Below are positions 47,537-57,178 of a stretch of 64,000 nt of DNA, piece by piece. Location: NCBI GenBank assembly GCA_012719855.1, contig JAAXZN010000055.1, positions 1 through 64,000 on the forward strand, in the 5' to 3' direction. Position 1 is the first letter of the stretch, and every line of letters begins with the position of its first letter. A model generated the notes under the pieces. That model made no database searches, was not told the DNA's origin, and saw nothing but the letters and a program-made list of their open reading frames with translations. Origin of the DNA: Serratia liquefaciens (GTDB lineage Bacteria; Pseudomonadota; Gammaproteobacteria; Enterobacterales; Enterobacteriaceae). Position numbers and translations under genes: made by a program.

Positions 47537-48175
47537 ATGAGCAGTCAGCCCCGTTATTACTACGAACCCGCTACAGGCCATGGTCTGCCGCACGATCCTC
47601 TGAACGCCATCATCGGCCCACGCCCCATCGGGTGGATCTCATCGGTCAGCGCGACCGGCCAGCGCAACCTGGCCCCCTACAGCTTTTTCAACTGCTTCAA
47701 CTACCGCCCGCCGATCATCGGTTTCGCCAGCAGCGGTTGGAAAGACAGCGTGGCAAACATCGTCGAGACCGGGGAGTTTGTCTGGAATCTGGCGACGCGC
47801 CCGCTGGCCGATGCCATGAACAACAGCTCGGCCAGCCTGGCCCGCGGTGAAGATGAATTTGCCTTTGCCGGCGTGACACCGCTGCCCAGCCGTCGGGTGA
47901 AAGCGGAAAGGGTGGCGGAAAGCCCGGTGAACTTTGAATGCCGCCTGTCGCAATGCATTCAGTTGCAAAGCGCCGCGGGGGAAAAGGTGGATACCTGGCT
48001 GGTGCTGGGGGAAGTGGTCGCGGTACATATAGATTCGTCACTGCTGGACCAACACGGCGTTTATCAGACCGCAGCTGCCGAACCTATCCTGCGGGCCGGT
48101 GGGCCCACCGCCTACTATGGCATTTCGGAGCAACACCGTTTCGATCTGGTTCGCCCGGATGCGCAAAAGCGATAA
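47537..48175 (+). CDS. flavin reductase domain protein
   Basis: This is a 212-aa FMN-binding split-barrel protein of the flavin reductase-like family (YwrF type). The family segment IIGPRPIGWISSVSATGQRNLAPYSFF is followed by FWASS-like GFASSGWKDSVANI and GEFVWNLATRPLADAM. It could reduce flavin with NAD(P)H or act as an FMN oxidoreductase; the substrate is unknown. It is divergent from rlmF across 74 bases. Confidence 0.85.
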   Translation: MSSQPRYYYEPATGHGLPHDPLNAIIGPRPIGWISSVSATGQRNLAPYSFFNCFNYRPPIIGFASSGWKDSVANIVETGEFVWNLATRPLADAMNNSSASLARGEDEFAFAGVTPLPSRRVKAERVAESPVNFECRLSQCIQLQSAAGEKVDTWLVLGEVVAVHIDSSLLDQHGVYQTAAAEPILRAGGPTAYYGISEQHRFDLVRPDAQKR

Positions 48176-48340
48176 TTAACGGCCCTTTCTCTCGTTGGAG
48201 GAAGGGCTCAATTAATAATCAAATAAATTGAATGATATTATCAATACTCTCCGATTTCATCCTTCCTGTCGCTGCGCAATAATCACTCCATCGAAAGGCA
48301 ACCCCCTTTCTCCCTTAAAAACCAGACAGGAATCACCATC

Positions 48341-48601
48341 ATGAAAAACATCAAAACTTTTGCTGCTGCTATCGCTCTGAGCGCCGTCTCTTTCACTTCT
48401 TTTGCTGCCGACTACGTCAGCGCACAAGATGCCCCCCAGTTTGAGAAAGCCGGAGTGATCTCTGCCAGCGGCGCTACCGACCTGAGCAGCCTGAAAGCGC
48501 AACTGTCCGCCAAAGCCGATGCGGCCGGTGCCAAAGCTTTCACCATTACCTCCGCCGGCGGCAACAACCTGATGCACGGCACCGCGGTAATCTACAAGTA
48601 A
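48341..48601 (+). CDS. DUF1471 (YdgH/BhsA/McbA-like) periplasmic stress protein
   Basis: This is an 86-aa protein with a signal peptide (1-22, SFA-ADYV). The mature part is one DUF1471 domain with GVISASGATDLSSLKAQLSAK, then GAKAFTITSAGGNNLMHGTA and the end VIYK. Length and ending match E. coli McbA (86 aa), which lies next to rlmF in that genome, so an mcbA orthologue is likely. Relatives act in biofilm, colanic acid and stress responses. A strong terminator follows. Confidence 0.85.
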   Translation: MKNIKTFAAAIALSAVSFTSFAADYVSAQDAPQFEKAGVISASGATDLSSLKAQLSAKADAAGAKAFTITSAGGNNLMHGTAVIYK

Positions 48602-48620
48602 TTAACGGATTACAATGAAA

Positions 48621-48655
48621 AAGCCCGCCGATACGCGCTATCGGCGGGCTTTTTT
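48621..48655 (+). terminator. intrinsic terminator after the DUF1471 gene
   Basis: AAGCCCGCCGATA (48621-48633) pairs with TATCGGCGGGCTT (48639-48651), then TTTT. An A-run on the left lets it work for the convergent peptidase gene too. Confidence 0.92.
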
Positions 48656-48663
48656 ATGGCTAT

Positions 48664-50520
48664 TTAATTCAGGCGGGCATTAATCGCCGCGGCGAAATCA
48701 CGGCACATCTTTTCATCGCCTTCGGCGTTATCAGCCAGCACGCGATCGCCATCCACCACGCGGATATGTGCCGCCAAATCGAAGTCTGCCGCCGGCTGTG
48801 GCCGGGCAACCGCAGCCGCTATGGTTTGCTGCGCAGCCTGCCAGGCCTGCGCCACGGTCTGGTTGCAGGCCTGCGCCAGATAGTCCGGGTTGAAACCTTC
48901 ACCGGTCAAGCTGCGCAACGTGTCGTCGTGGCTGACACCGTTACCCGGCAGCCAGTAATGACGCGCCAGATCCGGACCAATTGCCGGGTTATCGGTAAGG
49001 TAACCGTCGCGCTGCAAGAAGAAGTGTCGCGTCTGCTCAACCGCCATCAGCGCCAGCAGATAACCCTGATACGAACAGGCCGATTCCAGCGACAGCAAAT
49101 GCGGGATTGCCAGCGTCGGCCGCGGGCTGCCGCTGATGCCCAATATTTTTTGCTCAACTTCACGTGCCAGTGCGGTTATCGCTTCCGGGGTGCGCTGTTC
49201 GTCATCCCACTGATACAACGCCCACTCAAAGTAAGGCACCAGCAAAATATGACGTTCGTTGAACGCACGCATCGGCTGACGCGCAGCAAGGCTGGCCTCA
49301 ATCAAGCTATCCGGCACCGGCTCGCCGGCCGCGTTTTTCGCATAGCGTTTCAACCAATCGGCGTCGTCCAGCAGGCTGTCACAGAACATCGACTGGGTTT
49401 CGGCGTAGGCCATGGAAGTCGGTGGGAATTCCTGCGAAAAACAGGGCGCATTCTGGCAAATATTGGCAAAGTGCGCGGCGTGACCGCCCTCGTGGAACAA
49501 GGTATTTAAACCATGAGCCCCGCTGCCGACCTGATCCGGCTGCGCCAGGCTGGTAAAGTTAATGCGTGCCGGTAGCCATTTACCCTGCTGGATAAACGGC
49601 GGTACTGGCCCATGCATAAACCCGTTTTCATACTTGCCCTCGCGCACCAGCAGATCAAGATCCATCTGCGCACCGCGAAACCCGATATGCAACCGTTTAA
49701 AGCTGTTGATCCAACGCTCCAGCGACTGTGCAAACGGGAAGTATGGATCCAGTTGGCGGGTCACATCACCGGCGCTGGCAAAACGCACGTTCCAGGGCTC
49801 CAGCGCCTGTTCGCCTTTCTCCGCCGCCAGTTGCTGCAGGCTGCGTGAATTGGCTTCGCGAGTTTGCTGCTCGAAGCGATCAAGGATGGCGAACAGCTGT
49901 TCCGGCGTCATACGCTCGGTTTTGTTCACCTTGTAGTCAAAATAGTTACGAAAACCCATCTGGCGAGCAAAACGGTTCCGCAGGCTAATCAGCTCCGGCA
50001 GGCCGTTATGCAACAGCCACTGCTCCAGTTCACGCAATGCGTTCTGCGAGCTGCGGCGATACTCTTCATTTTCATTGGTCGCCTGGTTGGTCAACAGCTC
50101 GCCGAGCGAGGCATTTACCCGCTGCCCGGCGGCATTCAGGTGGCTGACCGGGTTAGCCTTGCGGCGGGTATAAAGATCCGCCTCTGCGCTGATGATTTGA
50201 TCCAACAGCGTTTGAGCTTCGGCATCTTCAATCGCGTTGCAATCAAAGAAGCGCAACCAACCGTTCAGCCCGTGCTGCAGCGCATCTCGCTGAGCATCCT
50301 GCGGCAGGGCCTCCAGCCCGGCCAGCAATTGACGGATCTCCGCCAAGCGACGCGGCTCGGCAATAAAACGTTTATAGGCGCTTTCCGCCGCCGAGAAGCG
50401 GGCCGAAACGCCCTCACCGCCAATGCCCATATAGTTCTGCCAAAACAAATCTTCTTTGGTGCGGTGCACCTCAAGATAGTCCTGATTCAATTGATTGAAG
50501 TAATCGAGAGCCTGTTGCAT
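48664..50520 (-). CDS. M3-family metallopeptidase (oligoendopeptidase-like)
   Basis: This is a 618-aa zinc peptidase. The HExxH motif is HEGGHAAHF, preceded by GLNTLF and followed by a helix with ETQSMFCDSLL, where the third zinc ligand (Glu) is expected. The N-terminal half is helical, as in oligoendopeptidase F and Dcp relatives. It lacks a signal peptide, so cytoplasmic peptide turnover is likely. I prefer the ATG at 50520, which has AAAGG at seven bases. The ATG two codons earlier abuts that box. Confidence 0.85.
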   Translation of the reverse strand: MQQALDYFNQLNQDYLEVHRTKEDLFWQNYMGIGGEGVSARFSAAESAYKRFIAEPRRLAEIRQLLAGLEALPQDAQRDALQHGLNGWLRFFDCNAIEDAEAQTLLDQIISAEADLYTRRKANPVSHLNAAGQRVNASLGELLTNQATNENEEYRRSSQNALRELEQWLLHNGLPELISLRNRFARQMGFRNYFDYKVNKTERMTPEQLFAILDRFEQQTREANSRSLQQLAAEKGEQALEPWNVRFASAGDVTRQLDPYFPFAQSLERWINSFKRLHIGFRGAQMDLDLLVREGKYENGFMHGPVPPFIQQGKWLPARINFTSLAQPDQVGSGAHGLNTLFHEGGHAAHFANICQNAPCFSQEFPPTSMAYAETQSMFCDSLLDDADWLKRYAKNAAGEPVPDSLIEASLAARQPMRAFNERHILLVPYFEWALYQWDDEQRTPEAITALAREVEQKILGISGSPRPTLAIPHLLSLESACSYQGYLLALMAVEQTRHFFLQRDGYLTDNPAIGPDLARHYWLPGNGVSHDDTLRSLTGEGFNPDYLAQACNQTVAQAWQAAQQTIAAAVARPQPAADFDLAAHIRVVDGDRVLADNAEGDEKMCRDFAAAINARLN

Positions 50521-50569
50521 AACCATCCTTTCAGCCGATTAGCGAAATATTCCAGTATAGCCAAGGGTT

Positions 50570-51529
50570 TTACGCGCTGCGTAAACGTTCAAGTCCCTGT
50601 TCCAGGGTGTCGACTTCACCGGCTGCCAACAGGCAGCAGGCAATCTGACGTTGGATCGCCAGCGGGATTGCCACCTCTCCCGCCAGGCAACGCTCAGTCC
50701 AACGCGCGGTGGTTTCCGCATCCTTGGCCGCCGGCAGCTCCGGCGTGGGGTCCTGCTCCGGACGCTCCAGCAACACTTGCTGCTCGCCGTTAACGATGTA
50801 ATGGATCTGCGGGCAGCGCTGAGGATTGGCGTACGCCTCCCCTTCGGTGCCGTGCATCAGCAGGCCACGGGCGCCGATTTGGCGGAAGAAAGAAGCCACC
50901 CGACCGACATACTCCGGATGCGACACGCTGGCGATGCGCAACACATCCTGTTCACCAAACGGCGTTGCCAGTTTGGCCAGCGTATGGGCGCTGTTACGTA
51001 CCCCCATGCGCCAGCGCAGGCCAAGTTGCAGATCCAGAGGGGCTGACAGCGCCGAGACCGGGATAAACACCGTTTCGCCGTTATCCAAACGCTGTTGAGC
51101 ATGGGCAGCGTCTTGCGACCAGGGCAGGCCCAGCGCCTGAAAAGTTTCCGCGCTGGTGACCCGGGTACTGTCGTCCAGTACGCCGTGCACCACTACCGGC
51201 AACCCAACGCGCGTCAGCAACAACGCCAACAGCGGTGTCAGGTTCGCCTGCTTGCGTGCGCCGTTATAGCTTGGCAGCACCACCGGCATCGGTCGTCCCT
51301 GTGGCGCCTGCAAACGCATCACCTGTTGCTGCATCGCCTGATAAAAACCAAGCATTTCCTCTTCGGCTTCGCCTTTAATCCGCAGGGCGATCAGAATACC
51401 GCCCAACGCCAGCTCACCCACCTCACCGGCCAGCATCTTTTGATAGAGCTGGAAAGCGGTTTCCCGATCCAGATCGCGCGCATGATTTTTGCCACGGCCG
51501 ATTTCTTTGATAATTTTGGTGTAATCCAT
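50570..51529 (-). CDS. ybiB: YbiB, anthranilate phosphoribosyltransferase-like protein (TrpD2)
   Basis: This is a 319-aa protein of the TrpD2 family. The N-terminal helical domain (DRETAFQLYQKMLAGEVGELALGGILIALRIKGE) is that of anthranilate phosphoribosyltransferase, but the phosphoribosyl-pyrophosphate loop is altered. E. coli YbiB is known to bind nucleic acid and is LexA-regulated with dinG. Here ybiB is about 7 kb from dinG, with transporter genes between them. The ATG follows weak ribosome-site sequence. Confidence 0.9.
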   Translation of the reverse strand: MDYTKIIKEIGRGKNHARDLDRETAFQLYQKMLAGEVGELALGGILIALRIKGEAEEEMLGFYQAMQQQVMRLQAPQGRPMPVVLPSYNGARKQANLTPLLALLLTRVGLPVVVHGVLDDSTRVTSAETFQALGLPWSQDAAHAQQRLDNGETVFIPVSALSAPLDLQLGLRWRMGVRNSAHTLAKLATPFGEQDVLRIASVSHPEYVGRVASFFRQIGARGLLMHGTEGEAYANPQRCPQIHYIVNGEQQVLLERPEQDPTPELPAAKDAETTARWTERCLAGEVAIPLAIQRQIACCLLAAGEVDTLEQGLERLRSA

Positions 51530-51725
51530 CGTTCTGCTGTCCCCTGATCCAATCTGGGATCAGCATACCCTATCCGCGTCGACGCTCAACCTCATCCGCC
51601 AGTTGCTGCTGGCCCAAATCGCCGGCCCGCAGCCCGGCAATCACCCCATCAGCGTCTTCGGCCCTGCGGTTTGGCTCATTTTGCCTTTTCGAGTAGCTCA
51701 TTACGCAATGAGGCTGGCTGATACA

Positions 51726-53156
51726 TCACCCTGGATGCCTGTCCAGTTTGCGCTGTTTTTGGATGATCCACCTCAGCAAGCCGAAGGCAACGGCCATCGC
51801 CAGTAGGTTGTAAACCATCGCGCCGGCAAATGCCTGTCCGTAACGTTCTGCGCCAGCACCGCCCGCCAGCAGGGGGACAAAAAACGCGCCGCTGGCGGCA
51901 ATCCCCAACGCCCCACCCACCTGCTGCACGGTAGAAATCACTCCGGCGGCCATGCCGGCCTGCTGTTCTTTCGCCAACCCGAGCACCAGATTAAGCAAAG
52001 GCGTCATGCTCAGCGCCTGGCCGAAGCCCAGGATCACCAACCCCGGCAGCAACCACAGCGGTTGCTGCAATGCCGCGCCCCACTGCACCTGCACCACCAG
52101 CAGCGCCATTCCGGCGGCACAGACCGCGACGCCCAGCGCCAGCACGCCGTTCCCCCAGCGTTGCACCAGCCCCGGTGCCAGGAATGAGGCCAACATAAAT
52201 GCCGCGCTGGCGGGGGCAAACAGGCTACCGGCCTGAAACGGCGTCAGGCCTATTCCCGCTTGCAGCAGCAGGGCAAAACACAGAAAGAATGAAGAAGCGG
52301 TCGAGTAAATCGCCAACACCACGGCCACCCCAGGGGCAAAACTGCCCTGCCGCAACAGCGCAGGATCCAGGACCGCATCCCCAGAACGCTGCGCCAGACG
52401 CCGCTCCCAGCGAATAAAAGCCCACAGCATGCCAATTCCGCAAGCCAACGCCGGTAACACCCACCAGGGCCAGCCGCGCGACGGCCCTTCCAACAAGGGC
52501 ACTAACAGCAACAGCAAACCGACCGCCGCCAACAGCAAGCCCATGCCGTCCAGCCGCTGTGCTTGTTCAAGACGTGACTCGGGGATGCGACGCGCCGCCA
52601 GCATCGCCAGCACGCCAACCGGCAGATTGATCAGAAAAATCATGCGCCAGCCGCTGCCGAAAATGTCGGCTTCAATAATAAAGCCGCCGAATATCTGGCC
52701 GAAAATCGCCGCCAGCCCCAGCGTCATTCCCAGCCAGGCAAAGGCTCGTCGCCGCTGATGTGGACTGTACAATACGCGCATCAACGCATATATCTGCGGA
52801 AACAGCAGTGCTGCCGCCGCGCCCTGAAAAAAACGCGCAACGATCAGCATGCTCAGTGACGTGGCCATCCCGCACAGCGCCGACGTAAGCGTAAACCCCA
52901 GCATGCCGAGGCTAAACATACGCTGTCGCCCGAAGCGATCGCCAAGACGTCCACCGGCAATCAACAACACGCCGAATGCCAACTCATATCCGGCAATGAT
53001 CAACCCCACGCCGGCAAAGTCGGCCGAGAACTGCTGCTGGATCACCGGCGCCGCGACGTTCACCACAAACAGGTCAAACACCGTCACAAAACCGCCTAAC
53101 AGCAACACCGGCAACCCCACCAGACGACGATTACCTTGTGTTAATGACTGTTCCAT
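51726..53156 (-). CDS. MFS drug-efflux-type transporter (DHA2-like, 14 helices)
   Basis: This is a 476-aa inner-membrane transporter with about 14 hydrophobic segments. Motif A is GGRLGDRFGRQRMF, and the antiporter-type motif C region is around GLAAIFGQIFGGFI. The ATG at 53156 has GGAGG; an upstream TTG is less likely. It is divergent from an XRE-family regulator gene, with an inverted repeat between, which suggests drug- or solvent-responsive efflux. The substrate is unknown. Confidence 0.85.
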   Translation of the reverse strand: MEQSLTQGNRRLVGLPVLLLGGFVTVFDLFVVNVAAPVIQQQFSADFAGVGLIIAGYELAFGVLLIAGGRLGDRFGRQRMFSLGMLGFTLTSALCGMATSLSMLIVARFFQGAAAALLFPQIYALMRVLYSPHQRRRAFAWLGMTLGLAAIFGQIFGGFIIEADIFGSGWRMIFLINLPVGVLAMLAARRIPESRLEQAQRLDGMGLLLAAVGLLLLLVPLLEGPSRGWPWWVLPALACGIGMLWAFIRWERRLAQRSGDAVLDPALLRQGSFAPGVAVVLAIYSTASSFFLCFALLLQAGIGLTPFQAGSLFAPASAAFMLASFLAPGLVQRWGNGVLALGVAVCAAGMALLVVQVQWGAALQQPLWLLPGLVILGFGQALSMTPLLNLVLGLAKEQQAGMAAGVISTVQQVGGALGIAASGAFFVPLLAGGAGAERYGQAFAGAMVYNLLAMAVAFGLLRWIIQKQRKLDRHPG

Positions 53157-53204
53157 ACCTGCCTCCAAAGATTGCGATGGCGGCAGTATGGAACATGTCT
53201 TAAA

Positions 53205-53240
53205 CTGTTACTATATAGCCAGTTATACTATTACTAACAG
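53205..53240. promoter_or_regulatory. imperfect inverted repeat between MFS and XRE regulator genes
   Basis: CTGTTACTATA and TATTACTAACAG form imperfect arms about 12 bases apart in the 100-base divergent gap, the likely site for the XRE regulator. Promoters of both genes must overlap it. Confidence 0.45.
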
Positions 53241-53256
53241 CAACAGGACAACCGCT

Positions 53257-54093
53257 ATGCCGCCGCGTACCCTCAACCGAACTCGTCAGGATCTGGCGGA
53301 CTTTCTGCGTCAAAAACGCGAGAAACTGTCACCGCAGGCCGTCGGCCTGCCGAGCGGCACGCGACGTCGCACGCCGGGGCTGAGACGCGAAGAAGTCGCC
53401 GCGTTGGCAGGCGTAGGATTGACCTGGTACACCTGGCTGGAACAGGGGCGGGAAATCAACGTTTCGGTCGATTTTCTTGAAAATCTGGCGCGGGTATTAA
53501 AGCTGGATGCCACCGGGCGCTACCATCTGTTTTTGCTGGCGCATCAGCGCCCGCCGGTGCCGGTCGGTCATCAGTGGTGTCAGGTTTCGCCGCTGGTGCG
53601 CCGCTTGCTGGACGATCTGCAGCTGCGCCCGGCTTACGTGATGAACCTGAGCTGGGACATCATCGCCTGGAACCCGGCGGCGGAACGGCTATTCGCGATT
53701 GGCGATCGCCCGGCGGATCAGCGCAATATGCTTTGGATGCTGTTTGCCGATCCCCAACTCAATCAACGGCTGGTGGAGTGGCAAGCGCAGGCACCGCAGA
53801 TCCTCGCCAGCTTCCGCCGCGACTATGCGCGTGCGCCACAAGACGCCACCATGCAGCAGCGGGTGCAGGCGCTGGAGCAGGTTTCGCCTCAATTCCGTCA
53901 GCTGTGGCAGCAGCACGACATTCACGGCCGCTGCCAGGGAGAACGGACGTTCATTGTACCGGGAGCCGGTCAGGTGACCTTCGAACATGCGTCGTTTATT
54001 GTCGATGAAGAAAATCATTTGCGGCTGGTGATGTATAGCGCGCTGCCGCAATGCCCGGCCAGCGCGGCTTTTGAGGCCGCCTTGCAGGCGTAA
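53257..54093 (+). CDS. XRE-family regulator with MmyB-like ligand domain
   Basis: This is a 278-aa regulator. The N-terminal helix-turn-helix carries the typical GTRRRTPGLRREEVAALAGVGLTWYTWLEQGR segment (about 33-64). The C-terminal PAS-like ligand domain (MmyB-like) has YVMNLSWDIIAWNPAAERLF and FEHASFIVDEENHLRLVMY. I start at 53257; the open frame upstream runs antisense through the MFS gene and is not real. It probably regulates the divergent MFS transporter. Confidence 0.88.
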   Translation: MPPRTLNRTRQDLADFLRQKREKLSPQAVGLPSGTRRRTPGLRREEVAALAGVGLTWYTWLEQGREINVSVDFLENLARVLKLDATGRYHLFLLAHQRPPVPVGHQWCQVSPLVRRLLDDLQLRPAYVMNLSWDIIAWNPAAERLFAIGDRPADQRNMLWMLFADPQLNQRLVEWQAQAPQILASFRRDYARAPQDATMQQRVQALEQVSPQFRQLWQQHDIHGRCQGERTFIVPGAGQVTFEHASFIVDEENHLRLVMYSALPQCPASAAFEAALQA

Positions 54094-54095
54094 GG

Positions 54096-54725
54096 CTATT
54101 TGCGGCTGTCAAAAATCAGCTTGCAAGCCAGCCCGGCGAACACCCCACTCAGCAGGTAATTCGGCCAGCGCGCACTGAAGCGGCGGCCGACAAAACGGTT
54201 TTTCATGCTGCTGACCGCCAGGATCAACCCGCCGTTAATCACCAACCCCACCAGATTCAGTACCGTCGCCAACAGCAGCATTTGTACCACCAGCGAACCG
54301 GCATGCGGATCGATAAACTGCGGGAACAGCGCCAAAACAAACAGCGCCATTTTGGGATTAAGAATATTGGTGAGCAGCCCCTGTCGGAAAATGCGCGTGG
54401 CCGGTACCGCCGCCAAACCCGAAGAAGCCTGCAAACTGCTGCCGGAACGCAGCGTTTTCCACGCCAAATACAGTAAGTAAGCCGCACCTAACATGCGCAC
54501 CGCATCATAGGCCAACGGAACGGCAACAAACAGTTGCGACAGACCCAATGCCGCCGCCAGCGCGTGGCAATAGGTACCGAGCTGGATCCCCGCCAGTGAC
54601 GCAAAACCGGCACGGCGCCCCTGGCTAACGCTGCGTGAAGCACTCAGCAACATATCCGGCCCTGGGGTGACCGCCAGCGCCAGACAGGCACCGGAAAACA
54701 GCAAAATGGTAGAAACATCAATCAT
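54096..54725 (-). CDS. LysE/RhtB-family amino-acid exporter
   Basis: This is a 209-aa inner-membrane exporter with six predicted helices. The family start is LALAVTPGPDMLLSASRSVSQGRRAG, followed by ILNPKMALFVLALFPQF. The substrate (amino acid or homoserine lactone) is unknown. It is convergent with the XRE regulator and 73 bases from the LysR gene. Confidence 0.9.
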   Translation of the reverse strand: MIDVSTILLFSGACLALAVTPGPDMLLSASRSVSQGRRAGFASLAGIQLGTYCHALAAALGLSQLFVAVPLAYDAVRMLGAAYLLYLAWKTLRSGSSLQASSGLAAVPATRIFRQGLLTNILNPKMALFVLALFPQFIDPHAGSLVVQMLLLATVLNLVGLVINGGLILAVSSMKNRFVGRRFSARWPNYLLSGVFAGLACKLIFDSRK

Positions 54726-54798
54726 AAGTCACTCGTACGCAGCATGGTGGGAAGCAGGCTTTATCATAGCCACGCCGCCGCCGTTTGCCAGCATCAAA

Positions 54799-55713
54799 TC
54801 ACTGCCATGGCGCTTTGGGAGTGAAGGCCGCCAGCAGGGCATCAATGGCGACCCTCACCCGTAACGGCACGCCGGTCCCTTTTAGCCAGACCACGTTAAT
54901 CGCCAGCCCCGCACCGCAGCTGCCGGGTAAAATCTCACGCAATGTCCCGGCCGTCAGCGCATCATGCACCAGCCAACGCGGCAGCATGGCAATCCCCTGA
55001 CCGGCGCAGGCAGCCCCCAGCACCGCCTCCATATTGCCCAATCTCAAACGGGCCGGTGGCGACAGCCGCTGAGCCTTGCCCTGCTCGTCCAGCAAATGCC
55101 ACGGCTGGCTACGCCCATCACGCAGTAAGCCAATCGCCTGATGCTGCAACAGCGCAGCTACCGCAGCCGGTTCACCTTGTCGCGTAAGATAACCCGGAGC
55201 AGCACAGAGTATTTGCCGCTGCTCCCCCAGTTGACGTGCGGTGATGGCCGCAGCATCACCGGGCGAACCGATACGTACTGCCAAATCGATCCCCTCTTCC
55301 GCCAGATCTGCCGCACGGTTGGAAAACAGCGCTTCGATGTGCAACTTCGGGTAACGGTCCGCCAACGCCAGCAGCGGTGGCATCACCCACTTTTGGCCGA
55401 ACAGCACTGGCAGCGATACCCGCAGTCGTCCCTCCGGCGTTCGGGCCCGGACCGCCAGCTGGTTTTCCGCCGCTTCCAGCGCCGCCAGCGCCTTCAGGCA
55501 ATCGTCGTAGAACAACTGCCCTTCATCAGTCAGCGACAGGCTACGCGTGGTACGTTGGAACAACCGCACCTGCAGCCGCTGTTCCAGCCGAGCCACCGCT
55601 TTACCCACCGTTGAACGGGAAAGGCCCAGTTGCTCGGCGGCCCGGCTAAAACCACCGGCCTGTACCGCCTGCACAAAAGCGCGGATTGCATGTAATCGTT
55701 CGCTGGAGATCAT
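54799..55713 (-). CDS. LysR-family regulator
   Basis: This is a 304-aa LysR protein. Its helix-turn-helix segment is MISSERLHAIRAFVQAVQAGGFSRAAEQLG, with LSRSTVGKAVARLEQRL following. The effector domain has LRVSLPVLFGQKWVMPPLLAL. It is divergent from the MFS gene at 55826 across 112 bases, and probably controls it. The inducer is unknown. Confidence 0.9.
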   Translation of the reverse strand: MISSERLHAIRAFVQAVQAGGFSRAAEQLGLSRSTVGKAVARLEQRLQVRLFQRTTRSLSLTDEGQLFYDDCLKALAALEAAENQLAVRARTPEGRLRVSLPVLFGQKWVMPPLLALADRYPKLHIEALFSNRAADLAEEGIDLAVRIGSPGDAAAITARQLGEQRQILCAAPGYLTRQGEPAAVAALLQHQAIGLLRDGRSQPWHLLDEQGKAQRLSPPARLRLGNMEAVLGAACAGQGIAMLPRWLVHDALTAGTLREILPGSCGAGLAINVVWLKGTGVPLRVRVAIDALLAAFTPKAPWQ

Positions 55714-55825
55714 CAGGCCTGCCCTATTGACGATATTAATTCGCCTATTAAACGATGAAATAACGCCACTGGCTACAGCCTACGCTGAGTAAACTGGACG
55801 CACTCTTTCTCGCCAGGAAAACCCG

Positions 55826-57178
55826 ATGAGCGAACGCAGTGAAATTCTTAACGATACCGGCACCCCCCAACCATGGCGTCTGCTGATTGGCATCAGTATC
55901 GCCAGCTTTTTGGGCTGTATCGATTTCACCATCGTCAATACCGCCATCCCCGCGATCCAGCGCGAGCTGGCAATAAGCTTGAGCCGCGTACAGTGGGTGA
56001 TGACGTTGTTCGTGATGGCACTGTGCGCCTTTATGGTCAGCGCCGGGCGGCTGGCGGATCTGTATGGCCGTCGTCGGGTGTTGTACTGCGCAATGCTGAC
56101 ATTCGCCGCCGCGTCGTTGGGCGCCGGGCTCTCAGGCAGTATTGAGCTGCTCAACGTATGGCGCTTTGTGCAGGGTGCCGCCTGTGCGGTGCTGTACACC
56201 GCCACCACGGCCATTGTCGCCGATGCCTGGCCGCCGCAGCAGCGCGGTCGTGCAATCGGTATTTTACTGGCGGTCAACGGCCTGGGTCTGGCGATCGGCC
56301 CGGTGGCCGGCGGCCTGCTGGTCGGTTCTCTGGGCTGGCGCTGGGTATTTTTGTTGAACGTGCCGCTGATTGCGCTGAGCTTCGCCTTTTGTCTGGGAAC
56401 CGTTCGAGAGTCTCGCGCCCAACAAGGCACCAAACTGGATATCCCCGGTTTGGTGCTGTTGGTGATCGGCATTGCCGGGCTGCTACTGGCCATCAGTCAG
56501 AGCAGCCAATGGGGATGGTTTAGCGTGAAAACCGGGTTAACGGCTGCACTGGCGCTCGCCGCGCTCGGCCTGCTGCTACCGGTTGAACGACGGGCACACT
56601 CGCCGCTGGTACCGCTGGCGTTGCTGCTGCGTCCCGCCTTTTTACGCGTTTGTCTGATGAGCGCGCTATTGGCCTTTTTCTACTGTGCCGCTTTCTTTCT
56701 CATGCCGATTTACCTGGAAAATATCCGCCACTACCAGGGAACGATGCTGGGGCTATTGTTGTTGCCGACCACCGCGGTCATGGCAGCCCTCTCGCCCTGG
56801 GTCGGCAGATGGGTGGATAAATCCGGCCCGCGCGCGGCGCTGCTCCTGGGTTTTATCGCCCTTGCCGGCTCCGCGGCCCTGCAAAGCCGGTTTAGCGTCG
56901 ACAGCCCGCTGCCGCTGCTGCTCGGGGCCTTCGCCCTGATGGGACTGGGCTGGGGCTGCATTCTCGGCCCGCTGGTGTTGGCGACGCTCAACAGCGTCAG
57001 CGAGTCGCAAAGCGGCGGCGCGTTAGGCATTACCTGGACACTGCACAATCTCGGCGGTGCCGTTGGCCTGGCGGTGGCGACCCTGATTTACCCGAGCTAT
57101 GGCTACACGCCGGTGATGCTGCTGCTGTTGGCGCTGTCACTGTTCGGGTGCCTGCTTGCCGCCTGGCGCAGCCACTAG
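55826..57178 (+). CDS. MFS transporter, DHA2 family
   Basis: This is a 450-aa inner-membrane transporter. Motif D1-like FLGCIDFTIVNTAIPAIQREL, motif A GRLADLYGRRRVL and motif C-like GLGLAIGPVAGGLL are typical of 14-helix drug:H+ antiporters. Its last 42 bases overlap the end of the convergent EamA gene. Control by the divergent LysR protein is inferred. Confidence 0.88.
   Translation: MSERSEILNDTGTPQPWRLLIGISIASFLGCIDFTIVNTAIPAIQRELAISLSRVQWVMTLFVMALCAFMVSAGRLADLYGRRRVLYCAMLTFAAASLGAGLSGSIELLNVWRFVQGAACAVLYTATTAIVADAWPPQQRGRAIGILLAVNGLGLAIGPVAGGLLVGSLGWRWVFLLNVPLIALSFAFCLGTVRESRAQQGTKLDIPGLVLLVIGIAGLLLAISQSSQWGWFSVKTGLTAALALAALGLLLPVERRAHSPLVPLALLLRPAFLRVCLMSALLAFFYCAAFFLMPIYLENIRHYQGTMLGLLLLPTTAVMAALSPWVGRWVDKSGPRAALLLGFIALAGSAALQSRFSVDSPLPLLLGAFALMGLGWGCILGPLVLATLNSVSESQSGGALGITWTLHNLGGAVGLAVATLIYPSYGYTPVMLLLLALSLFGCLLAAWRSH

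Noticed and set aside
51603-51806. 67-codon plus-strand frame between ybiB and the MFS gene
   Set aside because: No ribosome site or recognisable domain, and its second half is antisense to the MFS gene.
52849-53256. N-terminal extension of the XRE regulator
   Set aside because: It runs antisense through the start of the MFS gene and the promoter gap; the helix-turn-helix protein starts naturally at 53257.
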